Positions 36,203 to 45,161 of a stretch of DNA of 64,000 bases are shown one piece after another. The translations under genes were made by a program, and so were the position numbers. The notes beneath the pieces were generated by a model that was not told the DNA's origin, ran no database searches, and worked only from the letters and a program-made list of their open reading frames with translations. Positions within the stretch are counted from its first letter, which is position 1. Each line of letters starts with the position of its first letter. Source of the stretch: Devosia epidermidihirudinis (GTDB lineage Bacteria; Pseudomonadota; Alphaproteobacteria; Rhizobiales; Devosiaceae); NCBI RefSeq assembly GCF_000971295.1, contig NZ_LANJ01000046.1:124001-188000 (forward strand). The letters run 5' to 3'.

Positions 36203-38175
36203 GTCACGCGCAGGAAGGACAGCTTGCGACCGATATCGGCAAACACATCCGCGAGGCCGGCGCTGGTCGTCGCCTCGTAGGCGTGCGAAGCGTCCGTCGC
36301 ACAGTTGGCCATGATCTGCTTGGCTGCAGTCAGGTTGGCCACGTCCAGCCCCACGGTATAGACGCGAATACCCACCCGCTTCATTTCCGTACAAAGCTTT
36401 TCGGCCTGGGTGAACGCACTGCCATTGGGCGCATTGCAGGTAATCTTATTGGCAGCGTCGCCACTACCCGTTGTGGAGGATCGGCTGAGTACGCCGCTGC
36501 AAAACGCGGTGTTGAAATCACCATCCGTCATCAGCACGACCGCGCGCAGGACATTGGGCGTGTCCTTGGGTGCAGGCTGGCTTGCGGCGGGCCAAGGCCC
36601 ATTGAAGTTTGGCGAGACCATATACCAGGCCCAGCCGACACCCAGGTGACCAGCCGTCGAGCCCACTGCCGAGAGGTTGTTGGCCAGGTTGTGGAGCGTG
36701 TCCTTGTTGGTCGTCAGTGGAATGACCTTGGTGGTCAGGCACGGATTCGCGCGTGCGTCATACATGCGCCCGAGCCACGTTTCCTGGGGAGGGGCATCGG
36801 TATAGGCATTGGTCGTGCGCTCCGACACGCAGGTGCTTATCGAGTGCCGGCGATCAGTGTTTTTGCCGGTGTTGCCAGACGCCCCCGTATTGGCGTTCTG
36901 AAAGAGAAACTCGGAGCATCCCGAGGTGACACAGGAGACGCTGCCGCCTGAAGTGTAGCTCCCATAGTTGTTCAGGCCGTTGGTTCGGGGCGTGTTGACA
37001 ACGGAAAACGTATTGAGCGTCACATTGGCTATTCGGGACACCAGGAAGGTCGCGCTCGCGGCAGCGGTGCCGCTATCGTCGCCGTTTGGATTGTTGTTAA
37101 ACCACTTCGTGCTGGCAACTTTTGCGTCGTAATTCTGCATCCCGCCGGTGCCGGTGATGTAGACATTTTCGCCATCGGTCAGCCCGTGCCTGTTTGAAGT
37201 CACGACGAGGTCGCACGTCGATACCAGGCACTTTTGCACGGTGCCACCAGATCCTGCCTTCAGTTTCGATCCGTTGAACGCCTTACCGTCAGGCGTCTGC
37301 AACGTGAATTTTCTCGGGGATGTAACGGCCCTGACCACAAGTATCGTGTTGCTAAGTCCCGTCATGGTCGAGACGTTGGAGACGTAGATCGTGTCACCCG
37401 CCTTGAGGCTATGGTCGGTGCTTGTGGTTACCTCCACAGGGTCTGTCGCTGACGTGGTGGTGATGGTTTTCGCACTGTCTGCCGACCATGCGACGCTGGT
37501 AATACCCGTGGGTTGCCTGATGCCGCCGCGGATCGCGCCGGCATAGGTCCCGAGGTTCACACTCGCTGAATAGGGAACGATGGCCATCTTGGAATAGGTT
37601 GGCGTCTGCTCGTCCTGCACCACGATGTCGATGAGAGTGTTCAAGGCGTCTTTCAGCGCATCAAGCTTGGTGCGTTTGCCGGTGCCGCCTGCGCCTGCCG
37701 AGATGAGTTCGGACATGGATCCGGTCACGTCGATTGCCACAGCCACTTCAACGTTCAGCGAACCGCGCGTCGTTTCTGACTTGACGCGGGCGCCAAGCGT
37801 TTGGACACCGACCAACGAAACGAAGATCGTTGGCATCTCGATCTCGGCGTCAATGAACAGCGATCCAAGAACCTTGTCGATCTTGACGTCTGTAATGTCG
37901 GCTGTGACCCGTGTGTCACCGATACGATCGACGATCAAAGCCAGGGCGCGCTTTTGTATGTCGTCCTTGCTCGCCTTCATGATTTCCGGCTGCAGCGCCA
38001 GGGCGGCCGCGTCGAGCGCAATTTGAGCGCGGCTTCGCGTTTGCTCGAGCGACACATAGTCGACCACAGCCCCACCGAGCGCGATGATGACGACAGCCAT
38101 GATGCCAAACATCACGGCAAATGCACCTCTTTCATCCCGACGAAATCGGGAGATCAACTGGAGGATTGAAGTCAT
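36196..38175 (-). CDS. TadG-like pilus-assembly/von Willebrand protein with inserted repeat region
   Basis: 659 residues. The N-terminus FRRDERGAFAVMFGIMAVVIIALGGAVVDY is the TadE/TadG-type signal-anchor seen in Flp pilus pseudopilin-like proteins. A von Willebrand A domain follows with the MIDAS-like AIDVTGSMS (Asp149) and TDG in VVLMTDGDFNTAFCSG. Between about residues 245 and 395 the domain is interrupted by two similar units of the pattern VT..xHxLxxGxxVYIxGxxxM...F, which resemble FCCH-type beta-barrel repeats of E1-like and phage proteins. Mature protein would be periplasmic with several Cys. No other tad/cpa genes are nearby. ATG 38173-38175 was chosen. Confidence 0.85.
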   Translation of the reverse strand: MTSILQLISRFRRDERGAFAVMFGIMAVVIIALGGAVVDYVSLEQTRSRAQIALDAAALALQPEIMKASKDDIQKRALALIVDRIGDTRVTADITDVKIDKVLGSLFIDAEIEMPTIFVSLVGVQTLGARVKSETTRGSLNVEVAVAIDVTGSMSELISAGAGGTGKRTKLDALKDALNTLIDIVVQDEQTPTYSKMAIVPYSASVNLGTYAGAIRGGIRQPTGITSVAWSADSAKTITTTSATDPVEVTTSTDHSLKAGDTIYVSNVSTMTGLSNTILVVRAVTSPRKFTLQTPDGKAFNGSKLKAGSGGTVQKCLVSTCDLVVTSNRHGLTDGENVYITGTGGMQNYDAKVASTKWFNNNPNGDDSGTAAASATFLVSRIANVTLNTFSVVNTPRTNGLNNYGSYTSGGSVSCVTSGCSEFLFQNANTGASGNTGKNTDRRHSISTCVSERTTNAYTDAPPQETWLGRMYDARANPCLTTKVIPLTTNKDTLHNLANNLSAVGSTAGHLGVGWAWYMVSPNFNGPWPAASQPAPKDTPNVLRAVVLMTDGDFNTAFCSGVLSRSSTTGSGDAANKITCNAPNGSAFTQAEKLCTEMKRVGIRVYTVGLDVANLTAAKQIMANCATDASHAYEATTSAGLADVFADIGRKLSFLRVTQ

Positions 38176-38239
38176 CACGCAGCACCCATAAGTCTTTCGC
38201 TCCATTTCGGAGCGCACTAAGTCTTGCTCAAAAACCTTA

Positions 38240-38851
38240 TTAAAGGACGACTACCTTCGTATAAAGTTTGACACGTTCATAAAGGTCGACGACATCCGCA
38301 TTGGTCATGCGAATGCAGCCGGACGACACGTTCTGTCCGATACTCCAGGGCTCGGTCGTGCCGTGAATGCGGTATAGCGTCGAGCCGATATAGAGGGCGC
38401 GGGCCCCCAGTGGATTGTTCGGGCCGCCTTCCATAAAGCGGGGCAGTTCGGGACGACGCCGAAGCATTTCGGGCGGAGGCGTCCAGCCTGGCCATTCCGC
38501 CTTGCGGGTCACCTGATGGGTGCCGCTCCACTCGAAGCCCGATTTTGCGACGCCGATGCCGTAGCGCAGGGCGCGACCATCCCCCAGTACGAAAAACAGA
38601 AAATGCGCGCGCGTATCGATAACGATCGTGCCGCTGCGCTCGTTGGTGGGATATTGCACCACTTGTCGCAGGAACATTGGATGCACCTGGCTATTGCCCT
38701 GCAGCATCAGTGCGTGTTTGGGCTTGCCGGTGGTCATGGTTATGCCGGGTGGAGGCGCAAAGCGCCAAGCCTGCGCCAGCGCCGGCGTCATCATTGGCAG
38801 CGATACCAGCAAGGCCAGCCCGGCCCGCACCATCATCCTGATGATCTTCAT
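38240..38851 (-). CDS. L,D-transpeptidase (ErfK/YbiS/YcfS/YnhG family)
   Basis: 203 residues with a signal peptide (MKIIRMMVRAGLALLVSLPMM, cleavage near PALAQA). The catalytic motif HGTTEPWSIGQNVSSGCIRMTNADV holds His and Cys of the L,D-transpeptidase site. IDTRAHFLFFVLGDGRALRYGIGVAK is the N-terminal half of the YkuD domain. It cross-links peptidoglycan peptides by 3-3 bonds or attaches proteins to peptidoglycan in the periplasm. Start at ATG 38849-38851; the longer frame has no signal peptide at its N-terminus. Confidence 0.93.
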   Translation of the reverse strand: MKIIRMMVRAGLALLVSLPMMTPALAQAWRFAPPPGITMTTGKPKHALMLQGNSQVHPMFLRQVVQYPTNERSGTIVIDTRAHFLFFVLGDGRALRYGIGVAKSGFEWSGTHQVTRKAEWPGWTPPPEMLRRRPELPRFMEGGPNNPLGARALYIGSTLYRIHGTTEPWSIGQNVSSGCIRMTNADVVDLYERVKLYTKVVVL

Positions 38852-39077
38852 CGTCTCATCCGCACTTGCTCCGGCCCTGTGCCGGTTCAGCGCGGCAATC
38901 TCGCGCAAATTGTCCAATTTGCGGTGAAGCGGCATGGTTAAGTCATTGGCGATGCGGTTGGTTAGCCAAGCAATAACGAATGCCGTCGGTGCCGCCGGTC
39001 AAAATCGGGTCGCGGGCAATTCCAATCTGCGCCAAGTCGGCCTAATCAGGCCCTGTCGGAAACGGGAACGAGTCAGC

Positions 39078-39701
39078 ATGTCGAACGAGCCAAATGTAGA
39101 TGGTCTGCCACGCTGCCCTTGGCCCGGCGAGGATGCGCTCTACCGCCATTATCACGACTACGAATGGGGCCGTCCCGTCACCGACGATGTCCGTCTGTTC
39201 GAAAAGATTTGTCTGGAAGGGTTCCAGTCCGGCCTGTCCTGGATCACCATCCTGCGCAAGCGCGAGCGCTTTCGCGAGGTTTTCCATGGCTTCGATATCG
39301 CCAAAGTCGCGGCCATGACCGAGGCCGATGTGGAGGTGCTGCTGCAAGACGCGGGCATCATCCGCCATCGCGGCAAGATCAACGCGACCATCAACAATGC
39401 TAAGCGCGCCCTGCTGCTGCAGAAGGAGTTCGGCTCGCTCGCCGCTTATTTCTGGCGCTTCGAGCCGAAGCCCGGACATCGTGAAGAGGACTATTCCTGG
39501 GCTGCCCTCAGCGCTGTCGGACAGACCGATGCCTCGCGCGCTCTCAGCAAGGATCTGCGCAAGCGTGGGTTCAACTTTGTCGGTCCCACCACGTGCTACG
39601 CCTTCATGCAGGCCATGGGCATGGTCAATGACCACACGGAAGACTGCTTCTGCCGCGTTGAGGTGGAAGCGCAGCGCGCCGCACTCGTTCGCCCTAAATA
39701 G
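39078..39701 (+). CDS. tag: 3-methyladenine DNA glycosylase I
   Basis: 207 residues. Removes 3-methyladenine from alkylated DNA. Family features are RCPWPGEDALYRHYHDYEWGRP with the N-terminal zinc ligand Cys and the tyrosine-rich loop, LEGFQSGLSWITILRKRE, the catalytic-pocket segment, and the zinc-binding C-terminus NDHTEDCFCR. Start ATG 39078 gives the typical MSNEPNVDGLPRCPWPG; upstream frame lies in non-coding sequence. It stands alone. Confidence 0.95.
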   Translation: MSNEPNVDGLPRCPWPGEDALYRHYHDYEWGRPVTDDVRLFEKICLEGFQSGLSWITILRKRERFREVFHGFDIAKVAAMTEADVEVLLQDAGIIRHRGKINATINNAKRALLLQKEFGSLAAYFWRFEPKPGHREEDYSWAALSAVGQTDASRALSKDLRKRGFNFVGPTTCYAFMQAMGMVNDHTEDCFCRVEVEAQRAALVRPK

Positions 39702-40061
39702 CCTACCTGGCCAACCTGTTGCCCATTCGCAACGATTTCGCGGCGCTGCGGCATGCCGCCACATATGCGCTTGCGCATCACGCGGCCGTGAGTTAGCGGA
39801 TATGCGTCCATAAACGCCGTACCCGAGGGAGGCTTATACATGACTGCCATGTTCACACTCCATCAGGGTCCCAAAGCAGCGCATTTCAGCCGAGGTTGAT
39901 CCCTCGTTCTCAATCGCTCCGGTCCCTAGGACCGCGGACATTTCCATAATCACCAGACACTGATGCGCCGAATTCGGGTCGCTTAGCGCCCCTGACTCCG
40001 GTCCATCCGTCTTCACATCTCACCAGAGGCCGGATCGCGTTTTTGCGCGCCCGGAAACATC
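39702..40061. other. Long intergenic region with a strong translation start
   Basis: About 360 bases between tag and a small DUF1127-like gene. It contains the tiny frame at 39840 described separately. GCGGCATGCCGC and TGCGCTTGCGCA near 39750-39780 can form short hairpins. No long frame is convincing; the 60-residue minus-strand frame at 39834-40016 has no ribosome-binding site and odd composition. Confidence 0.5.
39840..39899 (+). CDS. Putative 19-residue peptide with strong ribosome-binding site
   Basis: MTAMFTLHQGPKAAHFSRG, preceded by GAGGGAGGCTTATAC with ideal spacing to ATG. The only support is the ribosome-binding site; it could be a leader peptide for downstream sequence or a stand-alone peptide. 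Nothing similar is known to me. Confidence 0.35.
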   Translation: MTAMFTLHQGPKAAHFSRG

Positions 40062-40322
40062 ATGACTCACAATGCACTCTCCGAGCGCAGTATTGTGCTG
40101 CGCCTTGAATTCTCCATCGCCGATGCCGTTCATCAGCGCGGTCTGCTCGCCGTCCTCGGCGCAGCGATTTCGGCTTGGTGGAACCGCCCACGGCTGCCGC
40201 CCGAATTGCCGGCCCATCTGCGGACTGACGTTGGCCTATTGCCAGATTCAGACTCCCCGCAATGGTTCGACCTTCCGGCGCATCCAATTCTCCCACCGCC
40301 CTTGCGGAGACCGGGAATGTAA
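40062..40322 (+). CDS. Small DUF1127-like protein
   Basis: 86 residues. The central part [32 protein letters not shown] resembles the Arg-rich DUF1127 (YjiS) motif, in which a WW/W..R..L segment is followed by L...DIGL. The tail [19 protein letters not shown] is rich in proline. The ribosome-binding site is weak. A large UUCG-loop hairpin follows immediately (40329). DUF1127 proteins in alphaproteobacteria are linked to phosphate and RNA-related responses, but this is only family context. Confidence 0.55.
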   Translation: MTHNALSERSIVLRLEFSIADAVHQRGLLAVLGAAISAWWNRPRLPPELPAHLRTDVGLLPDSDSPQWFDLPAHPILPPPLRRPGM

Positions 40323-40328
40323 GAGCAG

Positions 40329-40356
40329 GGGAGATCGGGTTCGCCCGGTCTCCCCA
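40329..40356 (+). terminator. Perfect 12-bp hairpin with TTCG loop
   Basis: GGGGAGATCGGG-TTCG-CCCGGTCTCCCC, with one T-G wobble among twelve pairs and a stable UUCG tetraloop. It lies 6 bases after the DUF1127-like stop and about 105 before hisS. No T tract follows; it may terminate, protect the upstream mRNA end, or act in the hisS leader. Confidence 0.65.
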
Positions 40357-40461
40357 CCCAGCCGACTTAACTTAGGGTTGCACATGGCGTTTCGCCCTGT
40401 GCCCCTGTTGTCTCAATCTCCCCGATCCGCTAGGAACGGCGCGACTTCTAAGGACTGCCAG

Positions 40462-41961
40462 ATGACCGAAAAGACCAAGCTGATCGCTCCGCGCCTGCCC
40501 CGTGGTTTTGAAGACCGCACGCCGGGCGAGATCGCCGCCGTGGGCGCCATGATCGACAAGATCAAGGCAGTCTATGAGCGCTATGGTTTTGACCCCGTCG
40601 AAACCCCGCTTTTCGAGTTCACCGAAACCCTCGGCAAGTTCCTGCCCGATACCGATCGGCCCAATGCCGGCGTGTTCTCGCTGCAGGACGATGACGAACA
40701 GTGGATGAGCCTGCGCTACGATCTGACTGCGCCGCTTGCTCGCTACTTCGCCGAGAATTTCGAAACCCTGCCCAAGCCCTACCGCTCCTATCGGCAGGGC
40801 TACGTGTTCCGCAACGAAAAGCCCGGTCCGGGCCGCTTCCGTCAGTTCATGCAGTTCGACGCTGACACCGTTGGTGCCGGTGGCCCCGAGGCCGACGCCG
40901 AAATGTGCATGATGATGGCTGACGTCATGGATGCGCTGGGCCTTGCCGGCCAGTACGTTGTCCGCGTCAACAATCGCAAAGTCCTCGATGGCGTTCTGGC
41001 CACCGCAGGCGTCACCACCGATGAGCAGAAGCTCACCGTGCTGCGCGCTATCGACAAGCTCGACAAGTTCGGCACCGAAGGCGTCAAGCTATTGCTGGGC
41101 GCTGGTCGCAAGGATGAAAGCGGCGACTTCACCAAAGGCGCCGGCCTCACCGCTGAGCAGATCGAGCCCCTGCTCACCTATATCGGCAGCGGCACGCCCG
41201 CCGAAGGCGTCGAAAAGGGCAGCAATGCTCATGTCATCGCCACCATCAACACACTGGCCGGTCTTATCGGCGGCTCCGAAACGGGCCTTCAGGGCGTGCA
41301 GGAACTGGCCTCCATTTTTGGCCTAGTCAGCGCTGCCGGTTTTGGCGGTCGCGTCATCCTCGATCCGTCTGTCGTGCGTGGCCTTGAATATTACACCGGC
41401 CCGGTCTTTGAGATCGAGCTGACCTTCCAGGTGCAGAACGAAAAGGGCCAGCCGGTCGTCTTCGGTTCCGTCGGTGGCGGTGGCCGCTACGACGGCCTCG
41501 TGTCGCGCTTCCGTCGCGAACCAGTCCCAGCAACGGGCTTCTCCATCGGCGTCTCGCGTCTGGCCAATGCGCTCAAGCTCACCGGCAATCTCGGTTCCAC
41601 CGAGCCCGCAGGCCCGGTCGTGGTGCTCGTCATGGATAAGGACCAGATGGCTGGCTATCAGGCCATGGTGGCCGAGCTACGCAATGCCGGCATCCGCGCC
41701 GAAATGTTCCTGGGTAACACCAAGAACTTCGGCAAGCAGGTTGCCTATGCCGATAAGCGCAACGCGCCTGCCGTCATCATCGAAGGCAGCCAGGAGCGCG
41801 AGCAGGGCATTCTGCAGATCAAGGACTTGATCGCCGGCAAACAGGCCGCTGCCGCCATCACCGACAATGCCGAATGGAAAGCCGCGCGTCCCGGCCAGTT
41901 CGAGGTCAAGCGCGAAGACCTCGTCACCGCGATCAAAGACCTGCTGGCGGCGCAACAATGA
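40462..41961 (+). CDS. hisS: Histidyl-tRNA synthetase (alphaproteobacterial type)
   Basis: 499 residues, class II synthetase charging tRNA-His. Motif 2 includes [29 protein letters not shown]; the HisA motif is [15 protein letters not shown] and HisB/motif 3 lies in [15 protein letters not shown] to [11 protein letters not shown]; an anticodon-binding domain follows from about 395. The protein is longer than the ~424-residue E. coli form and resembles the group recognised for tRNA-His with A73 and no G-1, matching the tRNA at 35452. AAGGAC lies ahead of ATG 40462; the much longer frame upstream is rejected. Stop overlaps the hisZ start. Confidence 0.96.
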   Translation: MTEKTKLIAPRLPRGFEDRTPGEIAAVGAMIDKIKAVYERYGFDPVETPLFEFTETLGKFLPDTDRPNAGVFSLQDDDEQWMSLRYDLTAPLARYFAENFETLPKPYRSYRQGYVFRNEKPGPGRFRQFMQFDADTVGAGGPEADAEMCMMMADVMDALGLAGQYVVRVNNRKVLDGVLATAGVTTDEQKLTVLRAIDKLDKFGTEGVKLLLGAGRKDESGDFTKGAGLTAEQIEPLLTYIGSGTPAEGVEKGSNAHVIATINTLAGLIGGSETGLQGVQELASIFGLVSAAGFGGRVILDPSVVRGLEYYTGPVFEIELTFQVQNEKGQPVVFGSVGGGGRYDGLVSRFRREPVPATGFSIGVSRLANALKLTGNLGSTEPAGPVVVLVMDKDQMAGYQAMVAELRNAGIRAEMFLGNTKNFGKQVAYADKRNAPAVIIEGSQEREQGILQIKDLIAGKQAAAAITDNAEWKAARPGQFEVKREDLVTAIKDLLAAQQ

Positions 41962-43022
41962 GTGGTGCTGCAGTCCGCCGCGCCCAGCTAGAATCCCTCG
42001 TCGAGGCGCAGGGCGCCTGCCGCGCCTCGCCGCCACTGCTGTTATCGGCGGATGCCTATTTCGATCTGGCGGGCGAGGAATTCGGCCGCCGCCTGCTGCT
42101 GACCACGGACACCACCGGCGCCGAACACTGCCTGCGCCCGGACTTCACCCTGCCCATCGTGCAGTCCTATATTGCCGATGGCGTGGGCGAGCCCGCAGCC
42201 TTCTCCTATCTCGGTCCCATCTTCCGCCAGCGCGAGACCGGCCCCGCCGAATTCGATCAGGCCGGTATCGAGCTGCTGGCGCAGACCGATGGCGATGTTG
42301 CGCTCGATCAGGTGCTGACCTTCGCCCGCGCTGCACTCTCCATTTTCGGCGTCGCTCCCACCATCCGCCTCGGCGGCGTTGGGCTGTTCGAGGCGCTGCT
42401 GGTGCAGGCCGACATGCCCGACCCGTGGCGCAGCCGCATCCGCCAGCGCTTTGGGCACACCGAGGCGCTCAATCGCCTGCTGGCCCGTCTGGCCGTAACG
42501 CACGACACCGATCATGTCTCCCAGCCGTCCCGTGATGCGCTGGTCGAAGACATCACCGAGCAGATGGTCGCCGCCGGTCTCAGCCTGTCTGAAGGCCGCA
42601 CCCCGGGCGAGATTGCTGATCGCTACCTCGAAAAGGCCATGCTCAATGACTCGCATGTGCCCGCCGCAACGCTGAAGCTCCTCAATGATTATCTCGCGAT
42701 CTCCGGCCCTGTGCTGCAGTCGCTGACCCGCATTGAGGCTTTGGCGGCCGAACACAAGCTGATGCTGGGTGCGCCTATCCGCGCCATTCGCCGTCATCTC
42801 GACGGGCTGGGCGAAGCTCGCGTCACCTTCGACGCCAGCTTTTCGCCGCGCCTCGATTATTACACCGGCATCGTCTTTGAAATGACTGGCGCCAACGACG
42901 AAATCCTGGCCTCAGGCGGTCAGTACGATCGTCTGCTGGAGCGTCTCGGCGCCACCGCGCCCATCGCCGCCTCCGGCTGCGCCGTCTGGGTGGATCGCCT
43001 TGAAAGCGAGGTTCGCGCATGA
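41958..43022 (+). CDS. hisZ: ATP phosphoribosyltransferase regulatory subunit
   Basis: 354 residues, a catalytically inactive HisRS paralogue that binds short-form HisG and allows its histidine-feedback control. It keeps HisRS-like [42 protein letters not shown] and [14 protein letters not shown] but lacks an anticodon domain. ATG 41958 overlaps the hisS stop (ATGA). Coupled to hisG by a second ATGA overlap. Neighbouring synthetase, regulator and HisG is typical of Hyphomicrobiales. Confidence 0.96.
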   Translation: MSGAAVRRAQLESLVEAQGACRASPPLLLSADAYFDLAGEEFGRRLLLTTDTTGAEHCLRPDFTLPIVQSYIADGVGEPAAFSYLGPIFRQRETGPAEFDQAGIELLAQTDGDVALDQVLTFARAALSIFGVAPTIRLGGVGLFEALLVQADMPDPWRSRIRQRFGHTEALNRLLARLAVTHDTDHVSQPSRDALVEDITEQMVAAGLSLSEGRTPGEIADRYLEKAMLNDSHVPAATLKLLNDYLAISGPVLQSLTRIEALAAEHKLMLGAPIRAIRRHLDGLGEARVTFDASFSPRLDYYTGIVFEMTGANDEILASGGQYDRLLERLGATAPIAASGCAVWVDRLESEVRA

Positions 43023-43726
43023 CCGGCATTACGCTCGCCGTCCCCTCCAAGGGGCGCCTCGAAGAACTCACCCGCGACTGGTTCGCTCAGAACGGTCTGA
43101 CCATTACCCGCCCCGGTGGTGCGCGCTCTTATCTCGGCGCGATTGATGGCCTTCCCGACGTCACCGTGCGCTTCTATCCGGCCTCCGAGATTGCCCGCGA
43201 GCTGATCCGTGGCAATATCGACTTCGGCATCACGGGCCGCGATCTGATCCACGAAACCAGCGAGACCGGTCCAGCCTCGGTCTCCATTGCCAAGCCGCTG
43301 GGCTTCGGCAAGGCCGATTGCGTCGTGGCCGTGCCCGACAGTTGGATCGACGTCACCCACATGCACGATCTGGCCGACGTCGCCTCGGACTTCCGCAGCC
43401 GTCATGGCCGCTGGATGCGCATCGCCACCAAGTACATCAACATCACCCGCCAGTATTTCGCTCAAGCCGGTATTGCCGAGTATCGCACGGTCGAAAGCCT
43501 CGGCGCGACCGAAGCCGCCCCGGCATCTGGCGTGGCCGATATCGTTGTCGATATCACCACCACCGGCTCGACGCTGGCTGCCAATGGCCTCCGCGTTCTC
43601 GAAGATGGCGTGATGCTGCAAAGCGAAGCCTGCCTGATCGTCTCGCGCACTGCCGATTGGTCGGACGAGCGCCGCGCGATCATGTCGGCCCTGCTGCAAA
43701 AGCTGGGCGCTTCGTCGGAGTTTTGA
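43019..43726 (+). CDS. hisG: ATP phosphoribosyltransferase, short form
   Basis: 235 residues. First step of histidine synthesis: ATP plus PRPP to phosphoribosyl-ATP. The start [21 protein letters not shown], the phosphate-binding GSTLAANGLRVLEDGVML, and VDITTTGSTL are family signatures. It lacks the C-terminal regulatory domain of the long form, as expected when HisZ is present. Overlaps hisZ by 4 bases. Confidence 0.97.
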   Translation: MTGITLAVPSKGRLEELTRDWFAQNGLTITRPGGARSYLGAIDGLPDVTVRFYPASEIARELIRGNIDFGITGRDLIHETSETGPASVSIAKPLGFGKADCVVAVPDSWIDVTHMHDLADVASDFRSRHGRWMRIATKYINITRQYFAQAGIAEYRTVESLGATEAAPASGVADIVVDITTTGSTLAANGLRVLEDGVMLQSEACLIVSRTADWSDERRAIMSALLQKLGASSEF

Positions 43727-43738
43727 AGGGCAGGGCGC

Positions 43739-44131
43739 TTAGCCCTGCTTGTGCGCCCGAAACACCAGCGTATGTGCCGCCGTCAGGTTGGTCAGCATGC
43801 CGGCGAGGCTTCCGATGCCAACCGCAAGCGCCGGTTTCCACCCGCCCGATGGCAGAAGCGCCATGGCGAGGCCATAGGTCATCCAGTTGATCGCCCCACC
43901 CGGGATCATCGCCAGCAGATAGCGCAGGAACTCGTAGTGCTTGCCCTCAGCGGCGGCTCGGTCGGCAAAGGCAAAGTTGCGGTTGATCAGCCAGGTCATC
44001 AGCACGGCGCAGGCAAATGACAGCGCCCGCCCGCCAATTGGCCCCAGCCACCCAATGCAGAACGACAGCACGCTCGCATCGACTGCATAGCCGAAGGCAC
44101 CGGCTATCGCAAAAGGCAGCAGCCGCTTCAC
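43739..44131 (-). CDS. GtrA-like membrane protein (putative lipid-linked sugar flippase)
   Basis: 130 residues, four membrane helices. FAIAGAFGYAVDASVLSF and TWLINRNFAFADRA are GtrA-family signatures. GtrA-like proteins are thought to flip or present undecaprenyl-linked sugars. The gene overlaps the upstream GT2 glycosyltransferase by 4 bases, the usual pairing, so both probably add or move sugars onto a polyprenyl carrier. Confidence 0.92.
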   Translation of the reverse strand: MKRLLPFAIAGAFGYAVDASVLSFCIGWLGPIGGRALSFACAVLMTWLINRNFAFADRAAAEGKHYEFLRYLLAMIPGGAINWMTYGLAMALLPSGGWKPALAVGIGSLAGMLTNLTAAHTLVFRAHKQG

Positions 44132-45093
44132 GACGTCGCCCGTTTCGGCCGCTCGCTGACCGCTGGGATATCGAGGTAGCGCAGGCGCTTGGCTTCGGCG
44201 CGCCCGGTCACCACACTGTCCATGATCACGGCGGTTGCGCCGGTGACAATGGCGGCAATCATGATCAGCCCACCCAGCACCGCCGTTGGCAGGCGTGGCA
44301 CCAGACCTGTCTCGAAGAACTCAAAGAATATCGGCAGCGTCAGCAGCACGGAAACGACGATGCCCGCTGCCGCAATGGTAGAATAGAGTTGGCGTGGCCG
44401 CTCGCGCACATAAAGCCGCAGGATGGATTTGAGAATGGCGAAGCCGTCCCGGATCGTTCCCAGCTTGCTGACAGACCCTTCGACGCGCGATCCATAAGCG
44501 GTCTGCATTTCGCCATAGGGCGCGCGCAGCTCCAGCGCGTGAATGGTCAGCTCGGTTTCAATCTCGAACCCCTTGGACAGCGCCGGGAAGGATTTGACGA
44601 AACGGCGCGACAGCACCCGATAGCCTGACAGCATGTCGGTAAAGCCGCCACCGAACACCTGAGCCACGGTTCCGGTCAGCAGCCGATTGCCCCACGCGTG
44701 CCCCGGCCGATATTCCAGGCCATCGCCCACGGGCTGGCGGGTACCCACCACCATATCGAGACCATCGTCTAGCAGCCGGTCTACCAGCGCGCGCGATTTG
44801 GGAGCGTCATAGGTGCCGTCGCCATCTGCCATGACGTAGATATCGGCCTCAACATCGGCAAACATGCGGCGAACCACATTGCCTTTGCCCCGCTGGCCGA
44901 CATGGCGCACATGGGCCCCTGCGGCTCGCGCAGCTTCGGCCGTGCCGTCAGTTGACGCGTTGTCAAACACATGGATTTCCGCTTCCGGCAGCGCCTCGGA
45001 AAAGGCTGCAATGACGCTCGCGACCACAAGTACTTCATTGTAGCAGGGCAGTATCACCGCTACACGGTTGCCCCGATAGAGATTCGTCGACAT
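44128..45093 (-). CDS. GT2-family polyprenyl-phosphate glycosyltransferase
   Basis: 321 residues. The GT-A domain starts VAVILPCYNEVLVVASVI and has the nucleotide-sugar DxD-like MADGDGTYD, then GTRQPVGDGLEYRPGHAWGNRLL and FTDMLSGYRVLSRRFVKSFPALSKGFEIETEL, characteristic of DPM1/YkcC-like enzymes. Two membrane helices follow (about 240-265 and 275-300). It likely transfers a sugar from a nucleotide donor to undecaprenyl phosphate. Start MSTNLYRGNRVAV at 45091-45093. Paired with GtrA. Confidence 0.92.
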   Translation of the reverse strand: MSTNLYRGNRVAVILPCYNEVLVVASVIAAFSEALPEAEIHVFDNASTDGTAEAARAAGAHVRHVGQRGKGNVVRRMFADVEADIYVMADGDGTYDAPKSRALVDRLLDDGLDMVVGTRQPVGDGLEYRPGHAWGNRLLTGTVAQVFGGGFTDMLSGYRVLSRRFVKSFPALSKGFEIETELTIHALELRAPYGEMQTAYGSRVEGSVSKLGTIRDGFAILKSILRLYVRERPRQLYSTIAAAGIVVSVLLTLPIFFEFFETGLVPRLPTAVLGGLIMIAAIVTGATAVIMDSVVTGRAEAKRLRYLDIPAVSERPKRATS

Positions 45094-45161
45094 CCCAGCC
45101 CCATCCCAAGTTGGCGTGATGATAGCGCGGGAAAGTTCGAGAATGGTAACGGTGCCAAAAC

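Noticed and set aside
39834-40016. 60-codon minus-strand frame in the tag/hisS gap
   Set aside because: No ribosome-binding site and unusual composition; lies opposite the better supported short plus-strand peptide.
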